Source: Odontocerum albicorne
Taxonomy: Eukaryota; Arthropoda; Insecta; Trichoptera; Odontoceridae
DNA: 64,000 nucleotides
NCBI GenBank assembly: GCA_949825065.1
Contig: OX463845.1
Span: 28,085,315-28,149,314, forward strand
Direction: 5' to 3'
This document shows positions 34,890 through 46,522 of the stretch, piece after piece. The notes under the pieces are model-generated. The model had not been told where the DNA came from. It worked only from the letters and a program-made list of their open reading frames with translations, and searched no databases. Numbering within the stretch: the first letter of the stretch is position 1; the number at the start of each line of letters is the position of its first letter. A program made the position numbers and the translations under genes.

Positions 34890-35995
34890 AAAAATCAAAT
34901 AAACTAATAATGTTTCAGTAAACATCATGTTTATATATTTTTTGAACATTAACAATGTTTTCTTCTTACACATATTTCCAAAATGAACTTTTTGCATAGC
35001 CCGTAGGTGTTATGAGGCGTTGTTAAAGAGCCCAAAATAAATTCTCTAAAATAATGTACAAAACAAAGATTATTTTTCTTTTCCATGTCGGTTTAAAATT
35101 TTCGATTAAATTTAACCTTTGAAATATGGCAATAAATTTTGGATATCCTTTGAGCTGATATGAAAAGCGCCATCTTTTAATTAAAAGCCCAGATTTGTAG
35201 TGAAATGATGCCGGCACGAGAACCAGAATTTCAGGATATACATTTACGCTTCCCTAAATATTCTGTAGAAAATGGTCGGAAAAGAAACCGGAATACAAGG
35301 CCGTTTGCTTACATTAATTCTTCAACATAAAACAATTCCGATTCGAGGACGGGGTTTATTCTTCTTTTTGTGTGTGATTTTCAGAAAATATTTTATTTTA
35401 TTCTATGAAATTTGTGTGGGTTTGGGATGTTGGGTTCCACCAAAACTGTCTGAATTTTTCCACGTGTTTCTAATTTTGTACGGTGATTAAATGTCGAGAC
35501 GAAAAGCGTCTGGCCAGACATTAATTGATCAGTCTTATATATGTTGTTTTGGATAAATGAATTGATTTGATCACTTACGGATCAGTTAACAAAATCTGAC
35601 TCTTTTTTAAGTAAACGTCAATAAAATTAAATAATTACAACTTAGGTTTATTAAATAACAAACAAGCAATAAAAAGGAAAAAAATCATATGTCAAATAAA
35701 TTATGCAATCTGTATGAGTAATGTAAAAGTGTGTTATTTGATAATTTTTAAAATTGTTTTAGCAATATTATTAAAATTATTTAATAATTATTTAGACCAT
35801 AGCTACTTGACCCGATTGGCGCGAAGACTTAGGGTACCGAGAATGCACCATCCGTTTAGTAGCAAAATGCTGCGTTTCCAGTGCCTTACATCACATGTTT
35901 TCAATAGTTCCATGAGGCACTCTTTGTGTGAAAATCAATATTTTGTTCATAAACTAACTACCTATTCGACTTTGTACGATTATCAATAATAACAG
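34890..35995. other. No firm feature
   Basis: AT-rich. The plus segment 35815-35960 (RLARRLRVPRMHHPFSSKML) faintly resembles a LINE C-terminus (RLRxPRxxTxxxxxSFL) but is too weak to call. Confidence 0.35.
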
Positions 35996-36004
35996 GACAG
36001 TTAA

Positions 36005-36600
36005 AAAAAGGATTCAAACCCTTTATTATTGGAAGATCAAAAATATAAAAAACGAATAAATAAAAGGAAGGGAAGTTGAGTTCAGAGATAAGAAGGTTGT
36101 GGTAACGGACTTTAGGTTTTAGAAAAATATATTTGTAGAAAACCGGTGAAAACTAACCAAGGTAAGACAAACTATAAAAAAAACCTTTGTAGATCTTCCG
36201 ATACGTGATAGTGACACATTCAGTTTTAAGTGTATGTGTGTAGTTTTCATAAATTATCATAGATTTTGATAAGACCTCTCAAAAACGTTATCTTTAAGTG
36301 CTTCCTAAAGCTGAACACGTCACCCGTATCTATTATCCTTAGAGACTGCTCATTCCACATCATAAGATCAGCAACGGCAAAAGCTCTGTCATAATAACCA
36401 GACCTATTGGATCGATTCTGAAAAATACATTTATTCAAGGAAGACGAAATCAACCTCAAAGTTCTACTTCTTTTCGAAGGAACATCTGTCATACACATTT
36501 GATAGATACTATAGAAATATCCTATTAAGGTACATAAAAATAAAGAGATGGAGTTTGAAATCAATTTTCCCATGACTTTTGAGCCAAAGTAGACTTTTTA
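36005..36600 (-). pseudogene. LINE C-terminal relic, same family as 31370-32310
   Basis: The minus frame 36573-36247 contains KRSRTLRLISSSLNKC, then RSNRSGYYDRAFAVADLMMW followed by NEQSLRIIDTGDVFSFRKHL. This is the RSFSxAAPxLWNxLPxxIRxxxSxxxFKxxLK ending of CR1-group retrotransposons. It aligns with 31600-31920 at the DNA level (for example AAGTGCTTCCTAAAGCTG in both). The frame here is much better preserved than its relative. Confidence 0.78.
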
Positions 36601-36619
36601 GAAGCGGACTTAAACGAAC

Positions 36620-38490
36620 GAATAAAGTAAACTTATGTGGATTTTGGGCCAGAAAGTTTGATTATTTATCATTTGACTTTTGTTACTTTATAGCTTGTGT
36701 TTTAATTTTTGGTTAAACGTATATTTTCTTGATGTTACAAAAGCCATGACTGAAAAACTGTTAAAATTGTATTGTATTGTTCCCCTTCCAAAACGGGGTG
36801 CCCATTTACCTCATAAAACAGCAACATTTTATAATACACGTCAGAACGACGGCAGATAAACGACTCTCAAAAAATTCCTTATACTTTTAAAGTTAAAAGG
36901 GTAAAAGCGTGTAATATGCATTTTTTTCCAAATTTTGTTTACGAATACAGTTACAGATAAATAACAACCATTTGGGGTTAATTTTCAAAATGGTTTAGAC
37001 CCCGTATAACTTTTCTCAGTTCTGGTTCAATGACATTGTATTCAAAATAATATTATATTATAGGTTTATTACTACGAGACGATTTATTCGAACTAAATAG
37101 TTGATTGTTAGTTTAACACATACAGACACGTAGAAGATCAGATGTGTTTTGTGTTTGAGATCCTTCACAGATTTTTTAATGTACAGTAATTTTGCGTGCA
37201 AAGGCTCAAAATATTTTAACTCCATTAATTTTCTTTTATCTCATTTTAGATTTTCCTTAATTGTACAATGAACAAATATATCTATAAATAAAATTTTCTG
37301 ATATAAAATAATTAATAATTTAAAGAGAATTGATAAAAAGTATCATCAAAACATACATGAATCACACTGAAACCAATAATATCATGTTATATATATTTTT
37401 AAAATATAACAACTTGCGGGATTGTAGTAAATTTACGATTTTTTTCTTAAAGGAGTTGAACAATACATGAAAAACCTTTATCCGAGGACACACATGGTTG
37501 AAAAGTGTGACTATTCTACCTATCGGCAATTCCAAAGAAAGAAATGGTCTATGGGTGAACGAAAAAACCACATCTGGTCAAGACGGATAGATTTACTAGA
37601 TTTTTCTCAAGCAAACAAAAAAAGTGGACACACAGTCGATAATATTTGATACAATGTGATATAAAATCATGAAACATGATTCTACGAAAGTGCAAAAAAA
37701 TAAGACGAAGCATTTCTAAATATCGTGTTCATTAGTTTCGAAGCTTTAAGATAAATTTCTTTAAAAAATACTTCGGGAAAAACAAGCCTCTTATACCCTC
37801 GGATGAAATTGTTCTGTTGATTTTAATTCCCTTGAAAACTCCTTATTGTGCCCAGTGGTGAACTGAACTCAGTTCGTAAATTATCTCCCGAAGGTTTTGC
37901 TGAAATCTCTGAGGTTGCAGAACCCCGTTCACGTGATTCGATTTACCTCGCTTCAAAAGTTTTTTTCTGGCGAAATAATTTACCAAAAAAATGTGCTTAT
38001 CCTTTCGGCCATATTTTATAGAAGTGTATCTAATTGAGTTTTTCTGTTGTTTGCGGGTTTTACGTGTAACAAAAATGAAACCGATGTTTGAAACTAAAAG
38101 GAAAAGGTGATGGCGGGAATTAGAGATAAAAGGTAGCGTTGAGAATATCGGAGGGTTTTCGAAACTAGAACATTTACCAAAACGTCCGCTTGTGCTTATT
38201 TTCCAAAAGTTCTTTAAGTAATATTTATTTTTGATAATCATTTGAATATATGGGTGAGATATAGAAGTTTTTAATTAAAAAAATATAAATGACCTCTTTG
38301 TTATTCTTATTTATTCAAAATTGTGGCGAAATAACCAAAGGTGGGCTGTGAACTAACTGTTTCCTTGTTCATTAATTTATTGATAGACGTACGAGTATGT
38401 TTCCAAACGTGTTTATTAATTCACTGTAGTACCCCTCAACATATCGTATTAAAAAAAACCTGGCTAAGAAACAAATTGGTTTTCAGCTCT
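36620..38490. other. No recognisable feature
   Basis: AT-rich. The 132-codon minus frame at 37843-38241 is the longest here, but has no domain, no codon bias and no homologous copy in the window. Confidence 0.4.
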
Positions 38491-38494
38491 ATTA

Positions 38495-38705
38495 ATCGAG
38501 CTTTCGAGTTTTGAACCACAGGAGTAGACCTGAACTCGTAGTTCGTCATCACAAATGATGGAAATATTATCGTATGTGAAGAGGCAATAACACCCGCACA
38601 TGTTCAGCACGCGCGAGCGTTGTTAACTGATTAACAAATTTTTCAGTCTGGACACTTTAATTTTTTTGGACACCACATGCAATCATTACGGAATCCCAGT
38701 GTGGA
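38495..38705 (-). mobile_element. SINE family 2 copy
   Basis: On the plus strand, CGTAGTTCGTCATCACAAAT, GAGGCAATAACACCCGCACA, CAGCACGCGCGAGCGTTGTT and TTTTTCAGTCTGGACACTTT match the reverse of family 2, as at 59490-59812. The tRNA head is missing or degraded. Confidence 0.75.
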
Positions 38706-38869
38706 ATTAAAAAAAATAAAAACCAAGGCCACGGCTGCTCTCATTTTTTTTGTTTTTGCGGTAATAATATATTTGTAAGCTTATAAAAAAAAATCTTATG
38801 ATATTGTTTTTAAGAAAAAAATAATTGCCGAACGAGTACAATAATAAATATATCAGGGATGCTGCCTGA

Positions 38870-39200
38870 ATGATCGATGGGACCAATCTCAGGAGATCAA
38901 AGAGTGGGGAATGTGGTGCTATCGAAGAATGTTGAGAGTCTCATGGGTTAAACAAATGATGAATGCGATATTTGAAATTGATGAATAAAAATAAAAAAGT
39001 AATATCCACGATCAAAAGAGGAAATCAAGAGTAATTTTAATATATAATGTGAGGATAATAATATGAAATTCTTAAACTGATATTGTAGGGACAAAATTCA
39101 AGACAGAAAAAATGCGAAAAGAAAACGTACCTCCTGATTGAAGAACTTACGGGAGTGGTTTCATTGTGGTAATATTTCTTTGTTCAGAGCTTTTATCTCA
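38870..39200 (+). pseudogene. RTE-like LINE C-terminal relic
   Basis: Frames contain EMWCYRRMLRVSWVKQMMNA (38918-38977), EILKLIL, and the tail TTCAGAGCTTTTATCTCAAA. This is the FEMWxYRRMLRISWTD region seen in 21592-21640. Stops follow quickly. Confidence 0.8.
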
Positions 39201-39204
39201 AAGG

Positions 39205-39870
39205 TTTGGATATCTATGGGTACGTATACTTGAAAGTTTAGATGAAATATTAATGTATAAATGTGACATTAAAATTAAGTACAATATAAATACTGCATAT
39301 AAGTAAAGAACTAAGCTCACGTGTATTGATAACGATAAACCTTTGGAATTGACATATACTATATGTGTATATCTAAACCAACACAGGTGGAGTTCTACGT
39401 GGAAACGGCGCTCAGCGACGCGGCGCTGCGCTAGCGGCATCATTACTTGATAACTATGTACTCGTAGTTTCATATGTACATTTGGCTCGTAATATTGAAA
39501 TAGGGTTTTCAGAACTTGTTTCTGTTTGAGTATTTTTCTTTACATATGCATCTTTGTAATGTCATATCCCCTTTTGGAATAAGCATAGAGGACAGACCTT
39601 CACACGCACAGTTTTTCCTCGTCCATACTCAAACATCTCGTCAAACGTGCTCATTTATTTATTTTTATTTATGCTTTATTAGAAAACAAACCGTATTTTT
39701 TATTAAATTATACTGGTTAAACAAACATCAATCAAGACCAGTGAATGTTTCATAAAAATTAAGATAAATTTTTTTAACATAGACGTTGTTAGGCAATAAA
39801 AAACATCATTAAAACGAGATATAAATTAGAAAAGGGAAAATTCTCTAATGGAGAGAAATAAAACATAAGT
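39205..39870. other. No recognisable feature
   Basis: AT-rich with a small GC patch near 39405-39440 (ACGGCGCTCAGCGACGCGGC). No gene identified. Confidence 0.4.
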
Positions 39871-39875
39871 GGAAA

Positions 39876-39969
39876 AAACTATTTACTCTTCTGTTTCCCA
39901 TGCTTCTAACCATGCTCTCAGTAAACTATTTACTCTTCTGTTTCCCATGCTTCTAACCATTCTCTCAGT
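39876..39969 (+). repeat. 47-bp tandem duplication
   Basis: AAACTATTTACTCTTCTGTT begins both units (39876 and 39923). They differ at one position (CATGCTCTC versus CATTCTCTC). It lies at the edge of a LINE relic. Confidence 0.95.
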
Positions 39970-40440
39970 AAAAATGTCTTCAACTAAATATTTCCGTTTT
40001 TTCCTCGGGCTGCCTCTTAACTGTGTACTATTCAATCCTGATATACATACAATATTGTTTTGTAAGTCTTTCAGAACTCATTCTCTCGATATGTCCAAAC
40101 CAATTTAAGATTATTTTCTTGATTCTACTTATAATATCAGACTTTAACAGTTAACTCTAATCAGGTCATTGCTTCTTGTATCATACATTGTAATGTCATA
40201 CATTCATGCAAAACACGCATTTATTTTGGTCATATCACATATCATATGGTCTTCTTTAATGGCTTTTCATACAGCAAAGTGAGCTCTTACAATCACTGTG
40301 GACCATTATTTTCGAGGATTTTGCAACTGTTCAATTACAACTCCAAGTGTATAGTTAACCTTATTCCCTGCTGCAAAACGCCTATCGATGTATTTTTCTT
40401 TATATTTCCAGCGTCGATAATAATCGTCATCAAAACATAA
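39970..40440 (-). pseudogene. LINE C-terminal relic
   Basis: The minus strand reads AAGNKVNYTLGVVIEQLQNP (40380-40320), then ISRIKKIILNWFGHIERMSS (40125-40066) and RLTKQYC. These are the thumb block and the LRWFGHVxRMxxERLTK motif. Intervening sequence is frameshifted. Confidence 0.75.
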
Positions 40441-40691
40441 TGTTTTACTTACTTTTACTCAAAAGTAATTAATTGTATACATTGTAATACCAGATATTTT
40501 TTGCAAAGCACTCCTGTCTTTAACCATTTGACCGGATCCTATTCTTTGTTTATTCAAACTATAAAGCTTAACCCAGCTCAAAATATAATACTCGTAGAAC
40601 TGGAAATCAAAGGTAGTTTTGAATCTACCCTATCCATGACCGATTCATTTATATTTTCTTTAAATTAGTTATATGTCATGGCGTTATCGTG

Positions 40692-40800
40692 ATTTCGGTC
40701 ATTCGGCCGTGGTCTAACTATTTCCATTCACGTTAAGCAAGCGGGCGCCCCAGATTTAATTCCTGGCGGATTCACTTTCTGACTAGTTTTTTTCTCTTAG
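40692..40800 (+). mobile_element. SINE family 3, second copy
   Basis: CGGCCGTGGTCTAACTATTT is a clear A box (TGGTCTAAC). CCATTCACGTTAAGCAAGCG is shared with 6862-6882, and AGATTTAATTCCTGGCGGAT is the B-box region. The A box is better preserved here than at 6843, and the B box is worse. Confidence 0.7.
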
Positions 40801-41107
40801 GTCGTTTTTCATCTGAATTGATGTCTTTTTGTTGCTTATCATATATTCTTATAGCACTTTAAGAATCTCTACTAAACGAAAGGCTGCAGTAAATTAAATC
40901 TGCCCATCGTCTTGAAATTTTAATATTCTTTCTATTGGAATGTTGGATTGGATCCATCAAAACTGTATGCTTGATAGTCAACAGTTATAAATACACGTAT
41001 AGTCGTATTTTATCTAGAGGATCACGAAAATTGCCTACCATCATCGATTTTGTGTGAAATGCTGTGTATTATACAATAAAGCACATCCGTTATATTATAA
41101 TATAATA

Positions 41108-41246
41108 GTTGAATTAAAATAGGCACTAAGTACCAAAAAAAACAATAAAAAAAAAAACTAAGTATGCAGTTTCATTATATATGACATATAGAACGGAACT
41201 GCATACTTAATTTTATTTTGGTACTTAGTGACTATTTTAATTCAAC
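41108..41246. repeat. Palindromic MITE-like element
   Basis: Ends GTTGAATTAAAATAGGCACT (41108) and, in reverse complement, GTTGAATTAAAATAGTCACT. An inner pair AAGTATGCAGTTTC / GGAACTGCATACTT continues the fold. The left arm has an A-rich insertion. No target duplication is clear, and there is no second copy in the window. Confidence 0.85.
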
Positions 41247-41329
41247 CATTCATATATCATACAAATAAATCATTCGTTTGTATAGTATTCCTCAATATAT
41301 ATTCGAATTGATGATATGGACATTTTGAT

Positions 41330-41800
41330 GAGTGTGATCGTGAACCAAAATTGCTTTCGCACCTAGTAATTGAAATTTAGGGTCGAGAACCTCTGGAATA
41401 GGAAAGGGAGGTATGTGTTGGAAATACTACCGCACGTAGACATACAGCAACTTTCGCATACGTCTAGTGCGTGCGAGTATTGTTACCAGACTAACTAATT
41501 TACCGGACTGGGACACTTTTGCATTATTTCATTCTGTTATCCGATGCACCATAGGAGCGATTTTTGTTACCAAGCGAATTTTTTAACCAAACTGAAACCT
41601 TATTTTATTTTTTTACCTACTGCAACCGCACGTAGACATACAGCAACATTCGCATACGTCTAGTGCGTGTGAGTATTGTTACCAGACTGGGATACTGTAT
41701 TATTTCATCCCGTTATCCGTTGCACCACAGGGCCGGCGAGTGATTATTGTAACCAGGCGAACTATTTAACCAAACAAATTTTTTTTTACATACATTTCAA
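41330..41800 (-). mobile_element. SINE family 2 copy with internal 196-bp tandem duplication
   Basis: On the plus strand the body blocks (CCGCACGTAGACATACAGCA, GCATACGTCTAGTGCGTG, GAGTATTGTTACCAGACT, TTATCCGWTGCACCA) appear twice, from 41430 and from 41626. The copies differ by a deletion of about 14 bp and scattered changes. The family is recognisable from the ACGTCTxGTGCG and TTGTTACCAGACTGGGACAC blocks. Confidence 0.85.
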
Positions 41801-41809
41801 TTTTGGCAG

Positions 41810-42190
41810 ACTTCAGGGGGGTATTTTCATTTCATGGGCCGAAAAATCGACGATTTTTAAGATATTTTTTTTCATTGAACGAATTATTTTTTATTGTTGT
41901 TTTTTTAGACATCTTTATTTATCTTTTCAGAAAATTTTCATAAAACTTTATGATAAAAAAAATATATATTTTTGCTGTTATTAAGTCGGAAGTAAGGCCG
42001 CCCGTACATGGAGGGGGTCCATTATGCCCGTAATTGTGGCTGTTGTACAAGTCTGAAAATAAAAAGAAAATAAAAATGTAACGTATATTTATATGGAGTT
42101 TTGTGTAATGATTTTATATTTATATGTTAGACTAATAGTTTTATATTCATGGTTTTTACTTTTCAAGTTTATAACTTTTTTTAATCACTT
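41810..42190. other. No recognisable feature
   Basis: AT-rich, with no gene or repeat seen. Confidence 0.4.
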
Positions 42191-42193
42191 ATA

Positions 42194-42374
42194 CAATCCG
42201 TGGCCTGGTGGTAAGACACTTGTCTGCCGATCCGGAGGTTGCGGGTTCGATCCCCGCTGGAATCCAGATTTTTTAAAATGGAATATCAGTCTGGTTTTCA
42301 CTAAGGACCCATTAAAACATCTTTCTGGTTGGTTGGAAGAGATTGCCACCTGACAATAAACAAAAAAAAAAAAT
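42194..42374 (+). mobile_element. SINE family 1, best-preserved copy
   Basis: The A box TGGCCTGGTGG lies at 42201-42211 and the B box GGTTCGATCCC at 42244-42254, a spacing typical of a tRNA gene. GTCTGGTTTTCACTAAGGAC, TCTGGTTGGTTGGAAGAGAT and TGCCACCTGACAATAAAC form the body, followed by an A-rich tail. It is the clearest family reference. The intact promoter boxes mean it could still be transcribed by polymerase III. Confidence 0.9.
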
Positions 42375-42379
42375 GAAAA

Positions 42380-44375
42380 AAAATATCCCGACAAAGATTG
42401 TCAAATGTTCATCTTTCGATACATAAATTGGTAAATATAATGTGTTAGATGAGCATTTTTCGTATTTACAAATAACATATAAAAAATGAAAAATTTGTGT
42501 TGTCTTCTTCTTCATGTACCGTATCCGTTACCTCTGACCTTTAACCCTACCTTCCCTGTGATGTGTAACTAGTACACATTGCTTCTAAAAACTTTAATAT
42601 ATCTATAAATATAATAAATACTGTGTTCAGATTTTAGGTATTCCTCCGTAATACATTTACGTATTGAATGAAAAAATAATATTAATAATAATTAGCACTT
42701 ATCGGCCACATCAGAGATATTTGGTGAAAATCGGGAATAAATTCACCAATACAATCAAACGTTTGCCAGTGTTTTGACGTAGGTATATTAATTATATCAT
42801 AAAAAAACCACTATGGAGGAGGAAGCGACGTTATTCACATCTCACTCTCACTCTATTTCGGTATATGGGAACGCAAGAAATAGAATCTCATTTCTTAGTT
42901 GTTTCTTCCTTCGAGGTATAACATACACAGTGTTAGTGTTCCGAGTTCGGTCTCAGTAACTCGGGGGCATCAATAAAGAGGTGGTCTCTGTGCCCGTTTT
43001 GTGAACGTCGGCCGATGTTTTTTCGTTTTCAGCAATTAAATTTTAATTAATTATTGTATTATCACTCTTGACTTCAAATTTAATTAATTTAAGTGGCTAT
43101 GAATATTCTTATTTTTCCGATTTTAAATCGCTCATTTTTACGTGTGTATTGATGTGTATTAAATACACAGCACCGGAACGCGCTATTTTTTTTAGCATCG
43201 GAAGGGAAAGGTAATGAAACTACCTGTTTTTAGCCGCACGGAATAGATCCACAATTCTCTGGATAACAATCCCTTTTCTAAAATAGCTTAACCAATTCTT
43301 CGTTTACCTTTGATTTGGCCCATCAACATTAATTAAGGAAATGCCATTTTTCTCTTCTCTATATATGACCCAAATTGGCAATGTTTTGGAATTGTATGGT
43401 ATTTAAAAGTGATTGCTCTACACCTGTTTGGCGTGATATGTTAATATTGGAGATATTACAATACCAAGAAATTCTGAGCATCTCCGATGAATTCATTTTT
43501 CAAATATTTCCAGATTGTAAAATATTCTGGTCTTTATGGTCCTGGCTTCAGCACCATAAAGTAAAATAGACGATGTACGAGTATATCACTTAATTGGACT
43601 GATAAATACATTTAATTATTACATACTATTCTTGTAAAATAGCTAAATAATTGAATCCTTATGTGTCTATAGAATAAATTATAAACTACTTGTGATGAAT
43701 TTTTAAAGTGTTATAAAGTAACAACAATTTAAAATTTGCTAAACGGAAAGCTGCTGCAGTTTAAACCAACTTTGACATTCTTACCATCGGAATTTAGGGT
43801 TTCATCTGCCAAAAATATGTGTTTGATGAAGTGCAACAGCTTGTACAAAATAAACAAATATACGCACTGATGTATTTCGTCCATAGAAAAAACAACAATC
43901 GTTCTTGGTCACGAGGGACTGCCATACATTATGTTATCAACTGTACTTAACGCTTCAAATGTATTTTAAGAAAAAAATGTTTTAAATTAAAACAAATCCA
44001 AAGATAAAAATGCTACTAAATAATGGAATTTATATAAAGGTTCATACACAACCGAGTTGAATATTATCCACCCCTAAATATACGAAATATTATTGCGTCT
44101 GACAGTATTTTGTGTTCCCGTACCGAATAACAGTTTCCACGCCGTTCGGATATATTAAATAGGAAATTTATTAGACTTTTGCTTGTTCCAGTTTTGAGAA
44201 GCCAAGACGTTATTTGAATTCTGGCCTGTTTGTAAATCAGAGATTTTAATTAGAGACGCCGCACAGCCGGCATCATACTTGTTAATATTCAAATTAATTT
44301 TGGGAACAGGTCTACTTATTTATTTTTAGGTTGCCACTCGGGATTTTGTCGTTACTTAATTTATATTAGCTTTAT
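42380..44375. other. No firm feature
   Basis: AT-rich, with a less AT-rich patch at 42815-43020 (CACTCTCACTCTATTTCGGT, GTTCCGAGTTCGGTCTCAGT, CGGGGGCATCAATAAAGAGG). The patch could be an LTR or a 5' untranslated remnant, but I see no matching second copy. Confidence 0.35.
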
Positions 44376-44384
44376 GTTAAAAAA

Positions 44385-44800
44385 CATGCTTCCACACTTT
44401 ATTGCATACATCCTGAAGTATTTTGGTGCCATTTTCTCCCAGACGTTTGAGAAATTCTGACGTTATGCATTCGCTTCCAGGTGATTTGTTGTTATTTTTA
44501 GTTTGTTTATAGCATCCTCGACTTCAAATTGTAAGATAGCTGGTTCACAGTTGTTTGACACAATTCCCCGTTCGAAGTCTCTCCTTCCTCTTTGTATAAT
44601 TCTGCACAATACTGCCTCCATGTGTTTATCACCTTATCAATGTCTGCTATGGTGTTTCCTCTCGTATCGCCTATCACCCATGCTTTTGGAGCTGATTCAC
44701 GTGACCGTCTTAGCTTTATGAAAGATCTTCTTGGATTAAATTTGTTTGATATGCAATATAAATTTAATTGACTTAAGTTTTTACGATAGTTACGATACGA
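44385..44800 (-). pseudogene. LINE reverse-transcriptase relic, region before the fingers
   Basis: The minus frame contains ESAPKAWVIGDTRGNTIADI, then DKVINTWRQYCAELYKEEGE, matching the KDxxGNxLTDxDxVxxRWxEYFxELY block upstream of RT. Downstream (44500-44385), ITWKRMHNVRISQTSGRKWH and CMQ continue it through frameshifts. Its lower-strand start abuts the SINE at 44805. Confidence 0.75.
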
Positions 44801-44804
44801 TAGA

Positions 44805-45012
44805 CGACCTACGTGGCCTAGTTGGTAAGACACTTGTCTCCTTACCCGGAGGTTGCAGGTTCGATTCCCGCTGGAAAGATTAAAAAAAAAAGACTTCCAG
44901 TCCGGTTTTCACTGAAAGCCTCTTTAACATATTTCTAGTTGATAAGAAGATATTGCCACATGGAAAAAAACTCGCCAGGCTGTACAGCATGCAATGAAAA
45001 TGTAATACAATA
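44805..45012 (+). mobile_element. SINE family 1, near-complete copy
   Basis: A box TGGCCTAGTTGG (44815), B box GGTTCGATTCC (44858-44868), body TCCAGTCCGGTTTTCACTGA and TTGATAAGAAGATATTGCCA, and 3' end CGCCAGGCTGTACAGCATGC, then TGTAATACAA. This copy shows the full 3' end, which matches the tail fragments at 22553 and 25555. Confidence 0.9.
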
Positions 45013-45039
45013 GTTCACGAAAAAGTTGATTGTGCTTGA

Positions 45040-45245
45040 AAGTTTTCCGGGTAGTAGAGGTAATTCACCAAGAAGATGGAGTAACCAAATCAGGGACGCC
45101 TCTAGTATGAATGTGAAAACAACAACGACGGCAGAGGATTGACAAGAGTCGAAGAGACTTGTTCAAGGCGATGCAGTTGTTCAGAGTGATAGAGGTCTTC
45201 AACCATGAAGAGAACGCCGAAGTAGAAGACGTGTAATAAACTAAC
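45040..45245 (+). pseudogene. LINE C-terminal relic
   Basis: In one frame it reads SRGNSPRRWSNQIRDASSMN, then AED-stop-QESKRLV. This matches the RSRGRPPxRWxDQIRxxT...AEDRxxWRxxV ending of RTE-type LINEs. It follows the SINE at 44805 directly. Confidence 0.75.
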
Positions 45246-45249
45246 CAAA

Positions 45250-46025
45250 TATAATACTCGTATATAAATCTTTTCGTCAATCCTTTTATATCGCTAATCA
45301 CCCATATTTTAGATGTTCTGGGCCAATGAATAACGTTAGTTGTAACTTAGAGTAATAAAATATCTCGTGTCCATAACGATATTCTCGTAAATAAAATGTG
45401 AAATGGAACTGAGAGGTTACTTAATAGAATATGGCATTGAATATTCTCCCTCGATCTGGCTATTTTCCTTGGCTCTCCTTTCTTCTTTCCTTGTGTAAGT
45501 ATTCAAATTGAGTGCGGCGGGGTCAGAATGCATTATTTCTAAACCTAAATACTTAACAGGGAGTCGGAATGTTCCTCCTCTCTTTACTGAAACATTTCTT
45601 TTCTCTTCTTTTATTTATTCAAAACTGCGGAAGATATAAAATGGGAAACTTATTTCGTTGGCACAAAAATTTGTTTGCATGTTATTTTCGTTCGGTTTAA
45701 TAAAATGGATTTGATTAGTGGAAATTGTATTATAATGTTGTTACATTTTGTTTGTTTAGGGTATTATGTTATTTTGTGTGTGATAATATGTTACTATTAT
45801 ACTTTATTTGGTTGAAAAATATTTCTCAACATGTGTATGATAAATGTTAGATACTTTTATTTATTTATTAGTTTTATATATTTTTTTAAGTGTAATAATG
45901 TTTCACTAAATGCTCGCCTCAAAAATACAATAAAAATGACTGTAGAAACCATGACATTATTTTTGCCAGGAAACTATTCTCTCCAACTGACCTATTATAA
46001 AAAAATATCTGAATACTAATCTTCA
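45250..46025. other. No recognisable feature
   Basis: AT-rich and free of identifiable genes or repeats. Confidence 0.45.
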
Positions 46026-46029
46026 AAGC

Positions 46030-46240
46030 AAGATATTGGCCTCATCTATCAATGTCTTCTTGATCCTGCCATGCTTCCTGATTTCATCTATCCAGCGTAC
46101 TTTCGGTCTTCTTCTGGGCCTCTTTATGTTTCGTGGGTACCATTTGACTACGAGTATTTCGGATGTCCATCGGGAGTTTGACATTCTGGCTACGTGTCCT
46201 GCCCATTGCCACCTTATATATATACAATATGTAAATAAAT
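46030..46240 (-). pseudogene. LINE C-terminal relic, WAGHVAR type
   Basis: The minus frame reads IRWQWAGHVARMSNSRWTSE, then KWYPRNIKRPRRRPKVRWID. This is the classic KWxWAGHVARxxDxRWxxxxLxWxPRxxKRxxGRPxxRWxD block. The frame is uninterrupted for about 70 codons, but it is cut at both ends. Confidence 0.88.
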
Positions 46241-46389
46241 AAGACACATTAAAACTAACTAGAATTCAAACTGTAAAAAAAGAATATGATAAAAGTGTTT
46301 TTCAAGTGCGTAGTTTACCAACAAAAGGTTTGTTTATCTGTTGTTGACCGTTTGATGACAGTCGCAATAAATGTTAAATTCATTGTGCA

Positions 46390-46522
46390 AATTAAATTAA
46401 TGTGCACATTTAAACACGTCGCCGACAAAACGGTGCCAGGGGCCTTTAAATATAGCAAAGATGCGCCGATAGATCGGCCCATTAAATTTGTAAGGGCTGA
46501 GGACGGGTATGTGTTAAGGTAA
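46390..46522 (+). CDS. Unrecognised coding-like segment, possible exon
   Basis: The last 40 or so codons of the open frame ending at 46522 (KHVADKTVPGAFKYSKDAPI, then DRPIKFVRAEDGYVLR) are notably GC-richer than their surroundings and have non-AT-driven codons. The end, GTTAAGGTAATA, resembles an exon/donor junction (AAG-GTAATA) at 46518. A possible acceptor is TGCCAG-GGGCC near 46440. I recognise no family. The GC-richer region 46830-47130 downstream might be related. It could equally be an unknown element fragment. Confidence 0.25.

Noticed and set aside
35714..35989. Plus-strand LINE C-terminus (RLARRLRVPRMHH)
   Set aside because: The similarity to RLRxPR...SFL endings is weak and lies in only one stretch. 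Not assigned.
37843..38241. 132-codon open frame on the minus strand
   Set aside because: It is the third-longest ATG- or alternative-start frame in the window, but has no domain, no codon bias and no related copy. In 64 kb of six-frame sequence such a frame can arise by chance.
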